This document shows, piece after piece, positions 8,788-17,231 of a stretch of DNA of 41,070 bases. The stretch covers positions 1-41,070 of the forward strand of contig CAIYUC010000240.1 of assembly GCA_903929315.1 (NCBI GenBank), read 5' to 3'. Source of the stretch: an uncultured Bacteroidales bacterium. Lineage in GTDB: Bacteria > Bacteroidota > Bacteroidia > Bacteroidales > FEN-979. Positions within the stretch are counted from its first letter, which is position 1, and each line of letters starts with the position of its first letter. The position numbers were made by a program, and so were the translations under genes. The notes beneath the pieces are model-generated. The model worked only from the letters and a program-made list of their open reading frames with translations. It ran no database searches and had not been told where the DNA came from.

Positions 8788-8807
8788 TATAAAAATACAA
8801 GTGAAAA

Positions 8808-9395
8808 TCAAATTGAACCGGCTTCAATCATCTGAACAATTTTCTCAATATTTTGATCTTCCCCTCCGGGATCATATTTTGTTTTAAGATCATATCCGAA
8901 AATCCGTGCAAGAGTTTGCCACACAAAGGCAGAAAACCGTCCGCGAAGTTCTTTAACAATATCGTAAGATGAACTTCCTGTTTCGCGGTATATCAGTTTG
9001 ATCAGGATTTTCCCCTGAGTGTATGTCATGGCTTTGATATCATCTCCAAATTTGTCTTCCAGTTCCTGTTCTGCTTTTTTCATATAGGTTTTTCTTTCTT
9101 TTTCAATATGAATGGAATCCAGTACGACTTTAAATTCTTTCAGTTTTGCGGCAGCTAATTTTGCATAGGGATACACAATTTTGATATTATAGACGAATTT
9201 ATCAAATCGTTTTTGTTCCCGGGGACTCTTATTTTCAAAGGGAGGGAATATTATTGTGGCATTAAGATCAATAAAGGGGATTGTATCCCCACCCAGTATC
9301 TTTGCAGGCACATGGAGCGGTTTTATCGTATCCTGCGAATATACAAATGGAGATAAAAGAACAGCAATAAATCCTATGAGAACCGTTCTTTTCAT
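8808..9395 (-). CDS. DUF4294 exported protein
   Basis: The 195-residue protein belongs to DUF4294, a Bacteroidota family without an established function. A signal peptide at the N-terminus ends near VYSQD. The helical core includes VYPYAKLAAAKLKEFKVVLD, the charged stretch EKERKTYMKKAEQELEDKFG and LIKLIYRETGSSSYDIVKE, as in family members. The ATG at 9395 is preferred to the GTG one codon upstream. It lies 58 bp downstream of clpX on the same strand with no terminator between, so it is probably a trailing gene of the tig-clpP-clpX operon. Its position suggests, but does not show, a link to envelope proteostasis. Confidence 0.85.
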   Translation of the reverse strand: MKRTVLIGFIAVLLSPFVYSQDTIKPLHVPAKILGGDTIPFIDLNATIIFPPFENKSPREQKRFDKFVYNIKIVYPYAKLAAAKLKEFKVVLDSIHIEKERKTYMKKAEQELEDKFGDDIKAMTYTQGKILIKLIYRETGSSSYDIVKELRGRFSAFVWQTLARIFGYDLKTKYDPGGEDQNIEKIVQMIEAGSI

Positions 9396-9453
9396 CACTA
9401 TTGTGAAACGCTTTAAAATTTTTACTTTAACGAAAACGGAGATGGGTTTATTA

Positions 9454-10689
9454 TCATGCTACTTTTAACCGGGCGATGGTTGTCAATTGGAATTTTTCTT
9501 CGACAAGAGCAACCGATATCCGTAAGGTCTTGGTAGTATTTTTTGACGGGAGCTCAAACATCGCATCTGTCATGACAGCTTCCAGTATGGATCGAAGTCC
9601 ACGGGCACCTAACTTAAATTCAATGGATTTATCTACGATAAAATTAAGAGCTTCTTCTTCGAAACTAAGTTTAATATTGTCCATCTCAAATAATTTCGTG
9701 AATTGTTTCACGAGCGAGTTTTTAGGTTCGGTCAATATTTTACGTAGTGTTTCCCGATCCAGAGAATGCATGAATGTCACGATCGGGAGGCGTCCGACCA
9801 ATTCCGGTATCAACCCGTAACTTTTCAAATCAACAGGGGAAACATATTGAAGAAGGTTTTCTTTATCGAGTGTTTGTTTGGATTTATCCACTGTATATCC
9901 GATCATATTCGTCTGAAGCCGGGTTCCGATCTTCTTTTCGATACCGTCAAATGCTCCGCCTGTTATGAAAAGAATATTCTGGGTATTGATTTGTATCATT
10001 TTTTGCTCCGGGTGTTTACGTCCACCCTGGGGTGGCACATTAACGATGGCTCCTTCAAGTAATTTTAGTAATGCCTGTTGTACACCTTCGCCGGAAACGT
10101 CACGTGTGATAGACGGATTATCACTTTTTCGTGCGATTTTATCAATTTCATCGATAAATACAATTCCTCTTTCAGCAGCAGCTATGTTATAATCCGCAAC
10201 CTGCAACAAACGGGAAAGAATACTTTCTACATCTTCCCCTACATACCCTGCTTCCGTAAGAACTGTCGCATCGGCGATACAAAAGGGGACATGCAGCATC
10301 TTGGCGATGGTTCGTGCCAATAATGTTTTGCCTGTACCAGTTTCACCTACCAGGATAATATTGGATTTCTCGATCTCAACGTCCTCTTCCTTTGCTTTTT
10401 TAGCATGAAATATTCGTTTATAGTGATTATAAACAGCGACCGAAAGAATTCTTTTTGCCTCGTCCTGTCCGATTACGTACTGATCAAGGTATTTCTTGAT
10501 TTCAACAGGTTTTAGAAGGGTATAATCCGGAGTGTGCTTCTGACTTTTTGCAGCCATTTCTTCCTCCATGATCAACTGTGCCTGGGTGATACAATAATCG
10601 CATATATGTGCGCTCAGACCAGCGATCAGCATATTCGTATCGCGTTTCTCGCGACCACAGAATGAACATCGTTCTCCTATTTTAGACAT
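9454..10689 (-). CDS. clpX: ATP-dependent Clp protease unfoldase ClpX
   Basis: ClpX unfolds substrates and feeds them to ClpP. The 411-residue protein has the C4 zinc domain (Cys8, Cys11, Cys30, Cys33), Walker A GETGTGKT at 115-122, the pore loop GYVG at 148-151, Walker B FIDEID at 178-183 and the sensor-2 element GARGLRS near the end. The ClpP-docking loop reads IGY at 263-265, where E. coli has IGF; the aromatic change is conservative. The start lies 2 bp after the clpP stop codon, in the usual tig-clpP-clpX order. Confidence 0.97.
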   Translation of the reverse strand: MSKIGERCSFCGREKRDTNMLIAGLSAHICDYCITQAQLIMEEEMAAKSQKHTPDYTLLKPVEIKKYLDQYVIGQDEAKRILSVAVYNHYKRIFHAKKAKEEDVEIEKSNIILVGETGTGKTLLARTIAKMLHVPFCIADATVLTEAGYVGEDVESILSRLLQVADYNIAAAERGIVFIDEIDKIARKSDNPSITRDVSGEGVQQALLKLLEGAIVNVPPQGGRKHPEQKMIQINTQNILFITGGAFDGIEKKIGTRLQTNMIGYTVDKSKQTLDKENLLQYVSPVDLKSYGLIPELVGRLPIVTFMHSLDRETLRKILTEPKNSLVKQFTKLFEMDNIKLSFEEEALNFIVDKSIEFKLGARGLRSILEAVMTDAMFELPSKNTTKTLRISVALVEEKFQLTTIARLKVA

Positions 10690-10691
10690 GA

Positions 10692-11372
10692 TCAGGTTTT
10701 TTCTGCATTCCTGCTTTTTATTAAGATCTCATCGATCATACCATATTTCTTTGCTTCTTCGGAAGTCATCCAGTAGTCGCGGTCAGCATCCTTAAGGATC
10801 TTTTTAGTTGACTGACCGGTATGGGCTGAAATTATATCATATAATTCCTTTTTTAATTTCTGTATCTCTTTTGCAGTGATTTCAATATCAGATGCCTGTC
10901 CTTCAGCGGTACCCATTGGCTGGTGAATAAGGATACGGGAATGCTTTAGTGCCGTCCGTTTACCTTTAACTCCGGCACACAGCAAAATGGCACCCATTGA
11001 TGCTGCCATACCTGTACAAATGGTTGCTATATCCGGTGCAATATATTGCATCGTATCATAGATCCCAAGGCCGGCATAAACAGATCCTCCCGGGGTATTC
11101 AGATAAATCTGGATATCCTTTTTTGAGTCAACCGATTCAAGAAAGAGTAGCTGGGCCTGAATGATGTTTGCCACATAATCATCGATAGGTACACCTAAGA
11201 AGATGATCCTGTCCATCATCAGACGTGAAAAAACATCCATCGTAACGATATTCAGCTGACGTTCTTCAATGATCGTGGGAGAGATGTAATTGGATGAAAT
11301 AGCCTTATATTTCTCCATTGTGAGGGGATTGATGCCCCTGTGCTTCACAGCATATTTTTGAAATTCGTCCAT
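10692..11372 (-). CDS. clpP: ATP-dependent Clp protease proteolytic subunit ClpP
   Basis: The 226-residue serine peptidase forms the proteolytic chamber of ClpXP. The catalytic triad is visible: Ser125 in [10 protein letters not shown], His150 in ILIHQPMG and Asp199 in DRDYWM. The N-terminal leader of about 30 residues is longer than in E. coli and includes the segment [17 protein letters not shown]. It lies 11 bp after the trigger factor stop and 2 bp before clpX, so the three genes are almost certainly co-transcribed. Confidence 0.97.
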   Translation of the reverse strand: MDEFQKYAVKHRGINPLTMEKYKAISSNYISPTIIEERQLNIVTMDVFSRLMMDRIIFLGVPIDDYVANIIQAQLLFLESVDSKKDIQIYLNTPGGSVYAGLGIYDTMQYIAPDIATICTGMAASMGAILLCAGVKGKRTALKHSRILIHQPMGTAEGQASDIEITAKEIQKLKKELYDIISAHTGQSTKKILKDADRDYWMTSEEAKKYGMIDEILIKSRNAEKT

Positions 11373-11383
11373 AGTTTATCGGG

Positions 11384-12820
11384 TTAATGATCATGTTCAT
11401 GCTCATGGTCATGTTCGGATTCGTTTTCAGGATCGTGTAGGTGATCATGCTCATGAAGGTGATCGTGATTTGCAGATGCTAAGTTAATAAATTCTTCGTA
11501 AGAAATCTCTTTTGTTGTGTTGGTAAATTTATCTTTAAACAGATTAAGTAGTCTTGCATAATACAATTCATTGTATATTTTTCGAACCTGTTCCTTATTT
11601 TCCATTAAAGAATCCACCACCGATTCATATCTTTTATCAGCCTCCGGGTTATCCTCCCGGACCGGAATTTGATTTAAAAAATAAGATTTGATATAAGCTC
11701 TTACCTCTTCCTCTTTAACTGTTATATCATTATCCATCAATATTTTGTTTTCGATCATCTGCCATCTTGTTGAATCAGCAAATGCAGGATATTCATGAGA
11801 AATATCTTCGGGCGTTATCTTTGTTTCCTTGTTTTCGAGGAGCCAGCGTTTCAGGAATTCATCCGGGAGTTGCAACTGTGCTTCTTCAATCAATTTTTTT
11901 GTTACCTGGTTATAAAATAACTTATCGGTTTCTCCAATAAAACTATTTGCGGCATCTTTCCTGACCTCTTCCCTGAATTGCTCTTCCGTTTCGATATTCT
12001 TGCCCGGAAAGACCTTTTCGAATAATTCTTTTTCTAAGGAAGCTGGTACAAGATGAAAGATATCCTTGATAGTTAGTTCAAAAAGGATATTTTCCTGTCC
12101 TGCTTTCTCTTTTGAAACGGAAAGACACTTCACAGCTTCATCAATATCAAAAAAGAATTGCAATGGTTTGATCCTTACTTTACTGTCTTTTAATAAACCT
12201 GTCAGTTCCTTTTTTGATTCTTCTTTTTTCAGATCATTAAGGTTGATGAAGACATCCTTCTTTACCCCGGTTTCAATGTAGCTGCCATTTTCATCAATTT
12301 CCATTAATTCACCGCTGAGCATATCTTCAATGTCGGATAGTTCAGGATGAACCGATGTTCCGAATCGTTTTCTTGTATTTTCAATATACTTCTCCAGCAT
12401 CTGCTCGTCAACTTTAATAACGAATCTGTCAACATTCATCTTATCGGTTAATGTGAGTTCGATTTTCGGTGCGAGTCCCAGATCAAAATAGAAATCCAAT
12501 GAATCATGCAGATCGAAATTAAGGGAGGAATTTTTCTCCTTATTCGGTAAAGGATTGCCAAGGATTTCCAGTTTCTCTTCTTTTAAATAATTTGCCAGTG
12601 AGTCTGCTAGTATTTTATTAATTTCATCAGCAATAACAGCTTTTCCATACATTTTTTTAATCAAACCGATAGGAACCTTTCCTGGCCTGAATCCGGGAAT
12701 ATTTGCTTTGTGCTGGTAATCTTTCAGGATTTTATTCACTTTCTCTTCATAATCCTGTTTCGAAACTTCGATTTTTATTGTCGCTGTGAGCTCACCTGTA
12801 TTTTCGCTGGTAATGTTCAT
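11384..12820 (-). CDS. tig: Trigger factor with His-rich C-terminal tail
   Basis: Trigger factor is the ribosome-bound chaperone that meets nascent chains. The ribosome-binding signature GFRPGKVP lies in the N-terminal domain. The middle of the protein (about 150-260) has little clear FKBP similarity, which is common in this phylum, and the C-terminal chaperone domain follows. The last 30 residues are unusual: 11 histidines alternate with Asp and Glu (HDHLHEHDHLHD, then EHDHEHEHDH). Such a tail could bind Ni, Zn or Co. Total length is 478 residues. It is the first protein gene of the clp operon, and tRNA-Leu lies just upstream on the same strand. Confidence 0.93.
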   Translation of the reverse strand: MNITSENTGELTATIKIEVSKQDYEEKVNKILKDYQHKANIPGFRPGKVPIGLIKKMYGKAVIADEINKILADSLANYLKEEKLEILGNPLPNKEKNSSLNFDLHDSLDFYFDLGLAPKIELTLTDKMNVDRFVIKVDEQMLEKYIENTRKRFGTSVHPELSDIEDMLSGELMEIDENGSYIETGVKKDVFINLNDLKKEESKKELTGLLKDSKVRIKPLQFFFDIDEAVKCLSVSKEKAGQENILFELTIKDIFHLVPASLEKELFEKVFPGKNIETEEQFREEVRKDAANSFIGETDKLFYNQVTKKLIEEAQLQLPDEFLKRWLLENKETKITPEDISHEYPAFADSTRWQMIENKILMDNDITVKEEEVRAYIKSYFLNQIPVREDNPEADKRYESVVDSLMENKEQVRKIYNELYYARLLNLFKDKFTNTTKEISYEEFINLASANHDHLHEHDHLHDPENESEHDHEHEHDH

Positions 12821-12862
12821 CCAATGATAATATTGATATTCGGTTATTGTTCCTGTGTTTTA

Positions 12863-12947
12863 TGGTGCGGATGAAGGGACTCGAACCCCCACGCCCTGAG
12901 GCACAAGATCCTAAGTCTTGCGCGGCTACCAATTACGCCACATCCGC
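12863..12947 (-). tRNA. tRNA-Leu (UAG)
   Basis: The minus strand folds as a class II tRNA. The acceptor GCGGATG pairs with CATCCGC, the discriminator is A, and CCA is encoded. The anticodon loop CTTAGGA gives anticodon UAG for Leu. A variable arm is present, as expected for Leu. The T-loop is TTCGAGT. The gene lies 42 bp upstream of tig on the same strand and may share its transcript. Confidence 0.96.
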
Positions 12948-12974
12948 ATGTTAGCAGGATTTAAAATTGGTATG

Positions 12975-12982
12975 CAAAGATA
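12975..12982 (-). promoter_or_regulatory. -7 box before tRNA-Leu
   Basis: The minus strand reads TATCTTTG (TAnnTTTG), 27 bp before the tRNA 5' end. It may drive tRNA-Leu and also the tig-clpP-clpX operon. Confidence 0.5.
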
Positions 12983-13161
12983 CATTTTTTTTGAATGCTT
13001 CCGGAAGTTTCCCGGTTAACAGAACTCACAGCTACAGTGAACAACCTTTGAATTGAGATGGATAAAAAATATTGTACATAAAAACACGTTTTAAATATAT
13101 CAGTGTCTGTATAATCAGGAACTAATCATTATTATCACGTTCAGTTAAGAAATGTCGGCAG

Positions 13162-14655
13162 ATGAAGTATAAGATTATTTGCATCTGTTTTCTTCTCACG
13201 GGCTTCCTTGAACTGGATTCTTATGGACAGGACATGCTGGGTACAGTGCTTGGGAATTATGCTGGTGTTAACAGCATACAAATCAACCCCAGTGCACTCC
13301 ATAATTCAAAGACATATTTTGATTTTGAGTTGATCGGAGCCGATCTGTTTATGCAGAATAATTATTTATACGAAGCCAGAAAAGATTACAGATTCGGTCA
13401 TTTTTTTCAGTCTGGTTACAAATGGCCGACACATTCTGAAGAATATGGTACGGAGGCCAGGATTTTTTATCCCTTTTCTAATAAACGGGATAAAAATATA
13501 TTTTTGAATCTCAGGATCGATGGACCCAGCCTGATGTTGATCTGGGGAAAACATGCCTTTGCACTTACGACTGATTTTAGGACAGTTGTTTCTGCTCATA
13601 ATGTACCCTATGAAGTTGCTAATTTTGCATATCTTGGTTTGAATTACATACCCCAGCAAAATATCAATTATAAAGACAACTATCCTTTTCGATTTGCAAC
13701 GATGTCATGGGCCGAGATAGGTCTGACCTATGCCTATGAAATTTATAACAGGGGTTTTAATAAAATTTCGGCCGGAATTTCAGTCAAGCGTCTCTTTGGT
13801 TACGCTGGTATGTATGAAGTCACAAAAAACATTGATTATGTAATACCCAATGATTCTACCATTAGTGTTAAAAATCTTAATGCGGAATTCGGTATTTCTT
13901 TACCGGTTTCATATCCCAATAATAATTATAACAGCAATAACCTCGTAATGGGCCGGGGCTTCGGATTTGATCTTGGGATAACATATTATCGGTTAACCAG
14001 GGTTCATGAGGAAGGTTATTCGGACGGTTTGTGCTCAAGACCTTATGAAGACTATCTGTATCGTCTCGGGATATCATTGATTGATGTCGGAGCAATAAAA
14101 TTTAGCACCAACGCACTCAAGTATGCCATTAACAACAAAGGTTCCTATTGGGATAATGTCAACAATATAAAATTTAACAGCATACAGCAACTCATAGACA
14201 CGATCAGTTATAAATTCTATGGTGATCCGACCTCAGCTTATAAGGATAATAAATTTTACCTTTGGTTGCCTTCAGCACTCAGCATTCAATTTGATTATCA
14301 TTATAGTAAGTATTGGTATATCAATGGTTCGGTTATATACGGATTCAATTTCAGCGGGAATTCTTTGTACAGACCAAGCGAGATTTCCATTACTCCACGG
14401 TTCGAAAGAAGTTGGTTTGAAGCTAACATTCCGGTATCACTTTATGATTGGTATCTTCCAAGGATCGGCCTTTCTCTGCGCTTTTATTACCTGACAATAG
14501 GTACTGACAAGTTAGGATGGTTCTTTTATGTCAATGATCTCACCGGAATGGATTTTTATTTTTCGATTAAGTTCTTCCTTAGTAAAGGTTCATGCAGAAC
14601 GGCAAAAACGAAGGAGTGTAAGGAGAAGAATTTCCAGGTTAAATCAAAATTCTGA
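13162..14655 (+). CDS. DUF5723-family outer-membrane protein
   Basis: The 497-residue protein has a signal peptide (cleavage near SYGQD) and then the family opening LGNYAGVNSIQINPSAL. This is typical of DUF5723, a Bacteroidota family predicted to form an outer-membrane beta-barrel. Alternating aromatic and polar residues dominate throughout (for example FYLWLPSALSIQFDYHY). The last 20 or so residues are basic and Cys-containing. Its final 12 bp overlap the 3' end of the convergent permease gene. The function of the family is unknown. Confidence 0.82.
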   Translation: MKYKIICICFLLTGFLELDSYGQDMLGTVLGNYAGVNSIQINPSALHNSKTYFDFELIGADLFMQNNYLYEARKDYRFGHFFQSGYKWPTHSEEYGTEARIFYPFSNKRDKNIFLNLRIDGPSLMLIWGKHAFALTTDFRTVVSAHNVPYEVANFAYLGLNYIPQQNINYKDNYPFRFATMSWAEIGLTYAYEIYNRGFNKISAGISVKRLFGYAGMYEVTKNIDYVIPNDSTISVKNLNAEFGISLPVSYPNNNYNSNNLVMGRGFGFDLGITYYRLTRVHEEGYSDGLCSRPYEDYLYRLGISLIDVGAIKFSTNALKYAINNKGSYWDNVNNIKFNSIQQLIDTISYKFYGDPTSAYKDNKFYLWLPSALSIQFDYHYSKYWYINGSVIYGFNFSGNSLYRPSEISITPRFERSWFEANIPVSLYDWYLPRIGLSLRFYYLTIGTDKLGWFFYVNDLTGMDFYFSIKFFLSKGSCRTAKTKECKEKNFQVKSKF

Positions 14656-15891
14656 TGTTTTAACGTCCAGTGCGTCGCGAAGAGCATTTCCCATCAACAT
14701 AAAGGCAAGTACCAATAGCATGATCGCTATCCCGGGAAGGATCGCGAGATAAGCCGAATCAAGGATAATATACCCGTAATTTTCTTTGATCATAGAACCC
14801 CAGGAAGGCATTGGAGGTTGTACCCCGATTCCCAGAAAACTCAGACCGGCCTCCATTAGAATAGCAGAGGCGAAATTGGCTGCCGAGATCACGATCACAA
14901 TACCCATAATATTAGGAAGAATATGATTAAAAATGATCCTTATATTCGAGTATCCTAGTGCTCTCCCGGCTTCAACAAATTCTTTTTCACGGATGATTAA
15001 TATTTGTCCGCGGACGACACGGGCCACTTCCACCCACATTGTGAGTCCCACGGCTACAAAAACCTGCCAGAATCCTTTACCCAGTGCAAAAGTGATCGCA
15101 ATCACAAGAAGAAGGGTTGGGATCGACCAGACTACATTGATAAACCAAACTACTATCGTGTCAATCCATCCGCGAAAGAAACCGCCAAGTGCTCCGATGA
15201 ATATCCCAATTAAAAGTGAGATAAAGACCGAGATCAATCCTACAGATAAACTCACACGGGTCCCGATCATTAATTGGCTTAACAGATCTCTTCCGAAACG
15301 ATCGGTTCCGAGGAGGTAAGTTCGTTTGATGATATTATTTTTCAGGATACGCTGGCGTAAAGCAGGTATCGATTCGTATTGTAACTGACCTTTATGATCT
15401 ATGAACAGGAGGATTCCATTAATTACCTTCCTCTGATTTGTATCGTTAGAAAGAGAATAAACTACATCCACCAGATTGAAGGACGAAGTAACTTTTGGGG
15501 AATTAGAATGATTGGTATATCCTTCGACGACAATATAGGGACCATCGAAATGATATTGATTTACAGGAATAGCTTTATAATCGCCCGGTTTCCCCCAAAT
15601 CATGGTTCTGATCAAATTTGACCGGCTGACTTCCTGATTTTTTTTCACGAGAAGCATAGTTATAGTAAAACCCGGTTTTTGCGTGCCCAGTTCAATGCAT
15701 TGATCATTAGCAAAAGGAGTTGGATCAGGAGTAATCAGATACCCCAGCATGGCTGTAATTGCTGCAATACAAATAAAAATCAGAGATACAAAACCCGGTT
15801 TGTCTTTCCTGAATTTTTTCCAGGCCAGAGCCGATAAGCTTGAGGAAGATACGTATTTGCTTTTAATAAAAAACACTTTTGTAAAATTCAC
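14644..15891 (-). CDS. OppC/DppC-type ABC transporter permease
   Basis: The 415-residue protein is a membrane subunit of a peptide or nickel-type ABC importer. An OppC-like N-terminal segment (LAWKKFRKDKPGFVSLIFI) is followed by a long non-membrane insertion of about 150 residues. Then comes a five-helix permease domain with the cytoplasmic EAA loop (EAGRALGYSNIRIIFNHILP) that contacts the ATPase. The end of the last helix, MLLVLAFMLMGNALRDALDV, is typical of DppC. No partner permease, ATPase or binding protein is visible in the window, so those subunits must be encoded elsewhere. The substrate is unknown. Confidence 0.9.
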   Translation of the reverse strand: MNFTKVFFIKSKYVSSSSLSALAWKKFRKDKPGFVSLIFICIAAITAMLGYLITPDPTPFANDQCIELGTQKPGFTITMLLVKKNQEVSRSNLIRTMIWGKPGDYKAIPVNQYHFDGPYIVVEGYTNHSNSPKVTSSFNLVDVVYSLSNDTNQRKVINGILLFIDHKGQLQYESIPALRQRILKNNIIKRTYLLGTDRFGRDLLSQLMIGTRVSLSVGLISVFISLLIGIFIGALGGFFRGWIDTIVVWFINVVWSIPTLLLVIAITFALGKGFWQVFVAVGLTMWVEVARVVRGQILIIREKEFVEAGRALGYSNIRIIFNHILPNIMGIVIVISAANFASAILMEAGLSFLGIGVQPPMPSWGSMIKENYGYIILDSAYLAILPGIAIMLLVLAFMLMGNALRDALDVKTSEF

Positions 15892-15929
15892 AATTGGCGG
15901 ACAAACCTAATAAATATTAAAATAAGTTG

Positions 15930-15937
15930 TATTTTTG
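15930..15937 (+). promoter_or_regulatory. -7 box before tRNA-His
   Basis: The sequence TATTTTTG matches TAnnTTTG and ends 13 bp before the tRNA 5' end, a fitting distance for transcription to begin just upstream of the tRNA. Confidence 0.5.
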
Positions 15938-15950
15938 CGAAGCAATAAAT

Positions 15951-16025
15951 GGTGGTAGTAGCTCAGTCGGTTAGAGCGTCAGATTGTGGATCTGAAGGTC
16001 GTGGGTTCGATTCCCATCTTCCACC
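15951..16025 (+). tRNA. tRNA-His (GUG)
   Basis: The anticodon loop TTGTGGA gives GUG for His. The extra G at -1 (15951) faces C73 (16025), the identity feature of tRNA-His. The acceptor GTGGTAG pairs with CTTCCAC except for a U-U mismatch at pair 5:68. The D stem GCTC/GAGC and T arm GTGGG/CCCAT are normal. CCA is not fully encoded. Confidence 0.95.
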
Positions 16026-16033
16026 CAAAAATG

Positions 16034-16062
16034 AAAACAGCTACCCAAAAGCAGCTGTTTTT
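16034..16062 (+). terminator. Rho-independent terminator after tRNA-His
   Basis: AAAACAGCT (16034-16042) pairs with AGCTGTTTT (16053-16061) around a 10-nt loop, with a T-run at the end. The A-run before the stem means it could also act on the minus strand, ending the thioredoxin transcript. Confidence 0.75.
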
Positions 16063-16080
16063 ATTGTTACCCGTCACCGG

Positions 16081-16653
16081 TTATTTTATTCCCCCTGCAA
16101 AAGAAGATTGGTAATCTCCCCATGCTGTTTTAATATATGCGTTGTCCCCGAAATAATGAATGATGGGTTCAAACTCTTTTGCCGGATGATAACCCGGAAC
16201 GACCGTCAGCCATTCGCTTTTTTCGTTGAGAAAAACATAGGAAGGATAAGACATTTGCCCTTTCAAAAGATCCACCGCCAATTGGTGAGTTGATCTTTTA
16301 CCTTCCGGGTTCGGATTGACAAAGGTTACACCATCGATGACGATCGTATCTTTCCTTTCGGCATTGAGCTTCACACAATAGAATTTTTTAGCCATATAAT
16401 CAATGATCATAGGGTTTGTAAAAGTCTCAGCATCCATTTTCCTGCACCATCCACACCAGTCAGTATAAATGTCAATAAAGATTTTTTTCGGTTTCTTTTT
16501 ATTTAACTGAAATGCTTCTTCAAAGCTATACCATTTTAATTTGTCCGTTTTTTGTCCAGATTTGTCCTTGTTATTGTCCTGGGTATAGGCAGACTCAATT
16601 AAAGAAGTGAATAAAAAAGCAATAATAAGTATTTGAAGATTGGCTTTATGCAT
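16081..16653 (-). CDS. Exported thioredoxin-like protein (CGWC)
   Basis: The 190-residue protein has a signal peptide (cleavage near SAYTQD) and a thioredoxin fold. The active site is DWCGWC with Cys67 and Cys70, after the strand KKIFIDIYT. The later motif MSYPSYVFLNE contains the cis-proline expected in thioredoxins. The CGWC site and the NPMIIDYMAKKFYCVKLNAE segment resemble the DsbD C-terminal or DUF255-like thioredoxins. It probably acts as a periplasmic disulfide reductase or exchange protein. A -7 box lies 15 bp upstream of its start. It stands alone, with no DsbD-type membrane partner nearby. Confidence 0.9.
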   Translation of the reverse strand: MHKANLQILIIAFLFTSLIESAYTQDNNKDKSGQKTDKLKWYSFEEAFQLNKKKPKKIFIDIYTDWCGWCRKMDAETFTNPMIIDYMAKKFYCVKLNAERKDTIVIDGVTFVNPNPEGKRSTHQLAVDLLKGQMSYPSYVFLNEKSEWLTVVPGYHPAKEFEPIIHYFGDNAYIKTAWGDYQSSFAGGIK

Positions 16654-16667
16654 CGATAAATTTTCTA

Positions 16668-16675
16668 CAAAGTTA
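16668..16675 (-). promoter_or_regulatory. -7 box before thioredoxin gene
   Basis: The minus strand reads TAACTTTG, a match to TAnnTTTG, 14 bp before the start codon. The predicted leader is very short. Confidence 0.45.
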
Positions 16676-16784
16676 CTACTCTTTCACTCTTGTTGCCTGG
16701 AATTATTGAAAATCATCCTGATTTTAACAAAAGTTAATAAAAAGGAAAGTCTGATATTCAAAGAAATGATAATATCACCTCTTT

Positions 16785-17231
16785 TCATCCACCTGAACGG
16801 TCAATCTCTCTTTGGACTTCCTTCTTTTTCAGGGTTTCCCGCTTATCATAATGGTGTTTCCCTTTGGCTAATGCAATGGTAAGCTTGGCTAACCCTTTTT
16901 CATTGATAAAAAGAAGAATGGGTATGATTGTAAATCCTTTCTCTTTGACTTTCGTCAATAACTTTTTTAATTCACGTTTGTTTAACAGCAACTTCCTGTC
17001 GCGTTTGGGTTCGTGGTTATTATAAGTCCCATGTGTGTATTCAGAGATATGCATCTGAAAAACGAACAATTCATCTCCTTTAAAGGCACAATAAGAATCG
17101 GCAAGAGTAGCTTTTCCTTCACGAATGGATTTTATTTCCGTACCTGTAAGCTGGATACCAGCAGTAAATTCCTGCAGCAGGAAATATTCGTGGGAAGCTC
17201 TTTTGTTTTTAATATTTACTTCATTCTCCAT
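16785..17231 (-). CDS. smpB: SsrA-binding protein SmpB
   Basis: SmpB binds tmRNA and brings it to stalled ribosomes for trans-translation. The 148-residue protein has the OB-fold core: [19 protein letters not shown], then [20 protein letters not shown] and the later LLLNKREL. The basic C-terminal tail ([20 protein letters not shown]) is the part that enters the decoding centre. It starts immediately after the M16 peptidase stop codon on the same strand. The tmRNA gene itself is not in the window. Confidence 0.97.
   Translation of the reverse strand: MENEVNIKNKRASHEYFLLQEFTAGIQLTGTEIKSIREGKATLADSYCAFKGDELFVFQMHISEYTHGTYNNHEPKRDRKLLLNKRELKKLLTKVKEKGFTIIPILLFINEKGLAKLTIALAKGKHHYDKRETLKKKEVQREIDRSGG

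Noticed and set aside
15949-16293. 114-codon plus-strand frame starting in tRNA-His
   Set aside because: It begins in the tRNA, crosses the terminator and runs antisense to the thioredoxin gene.
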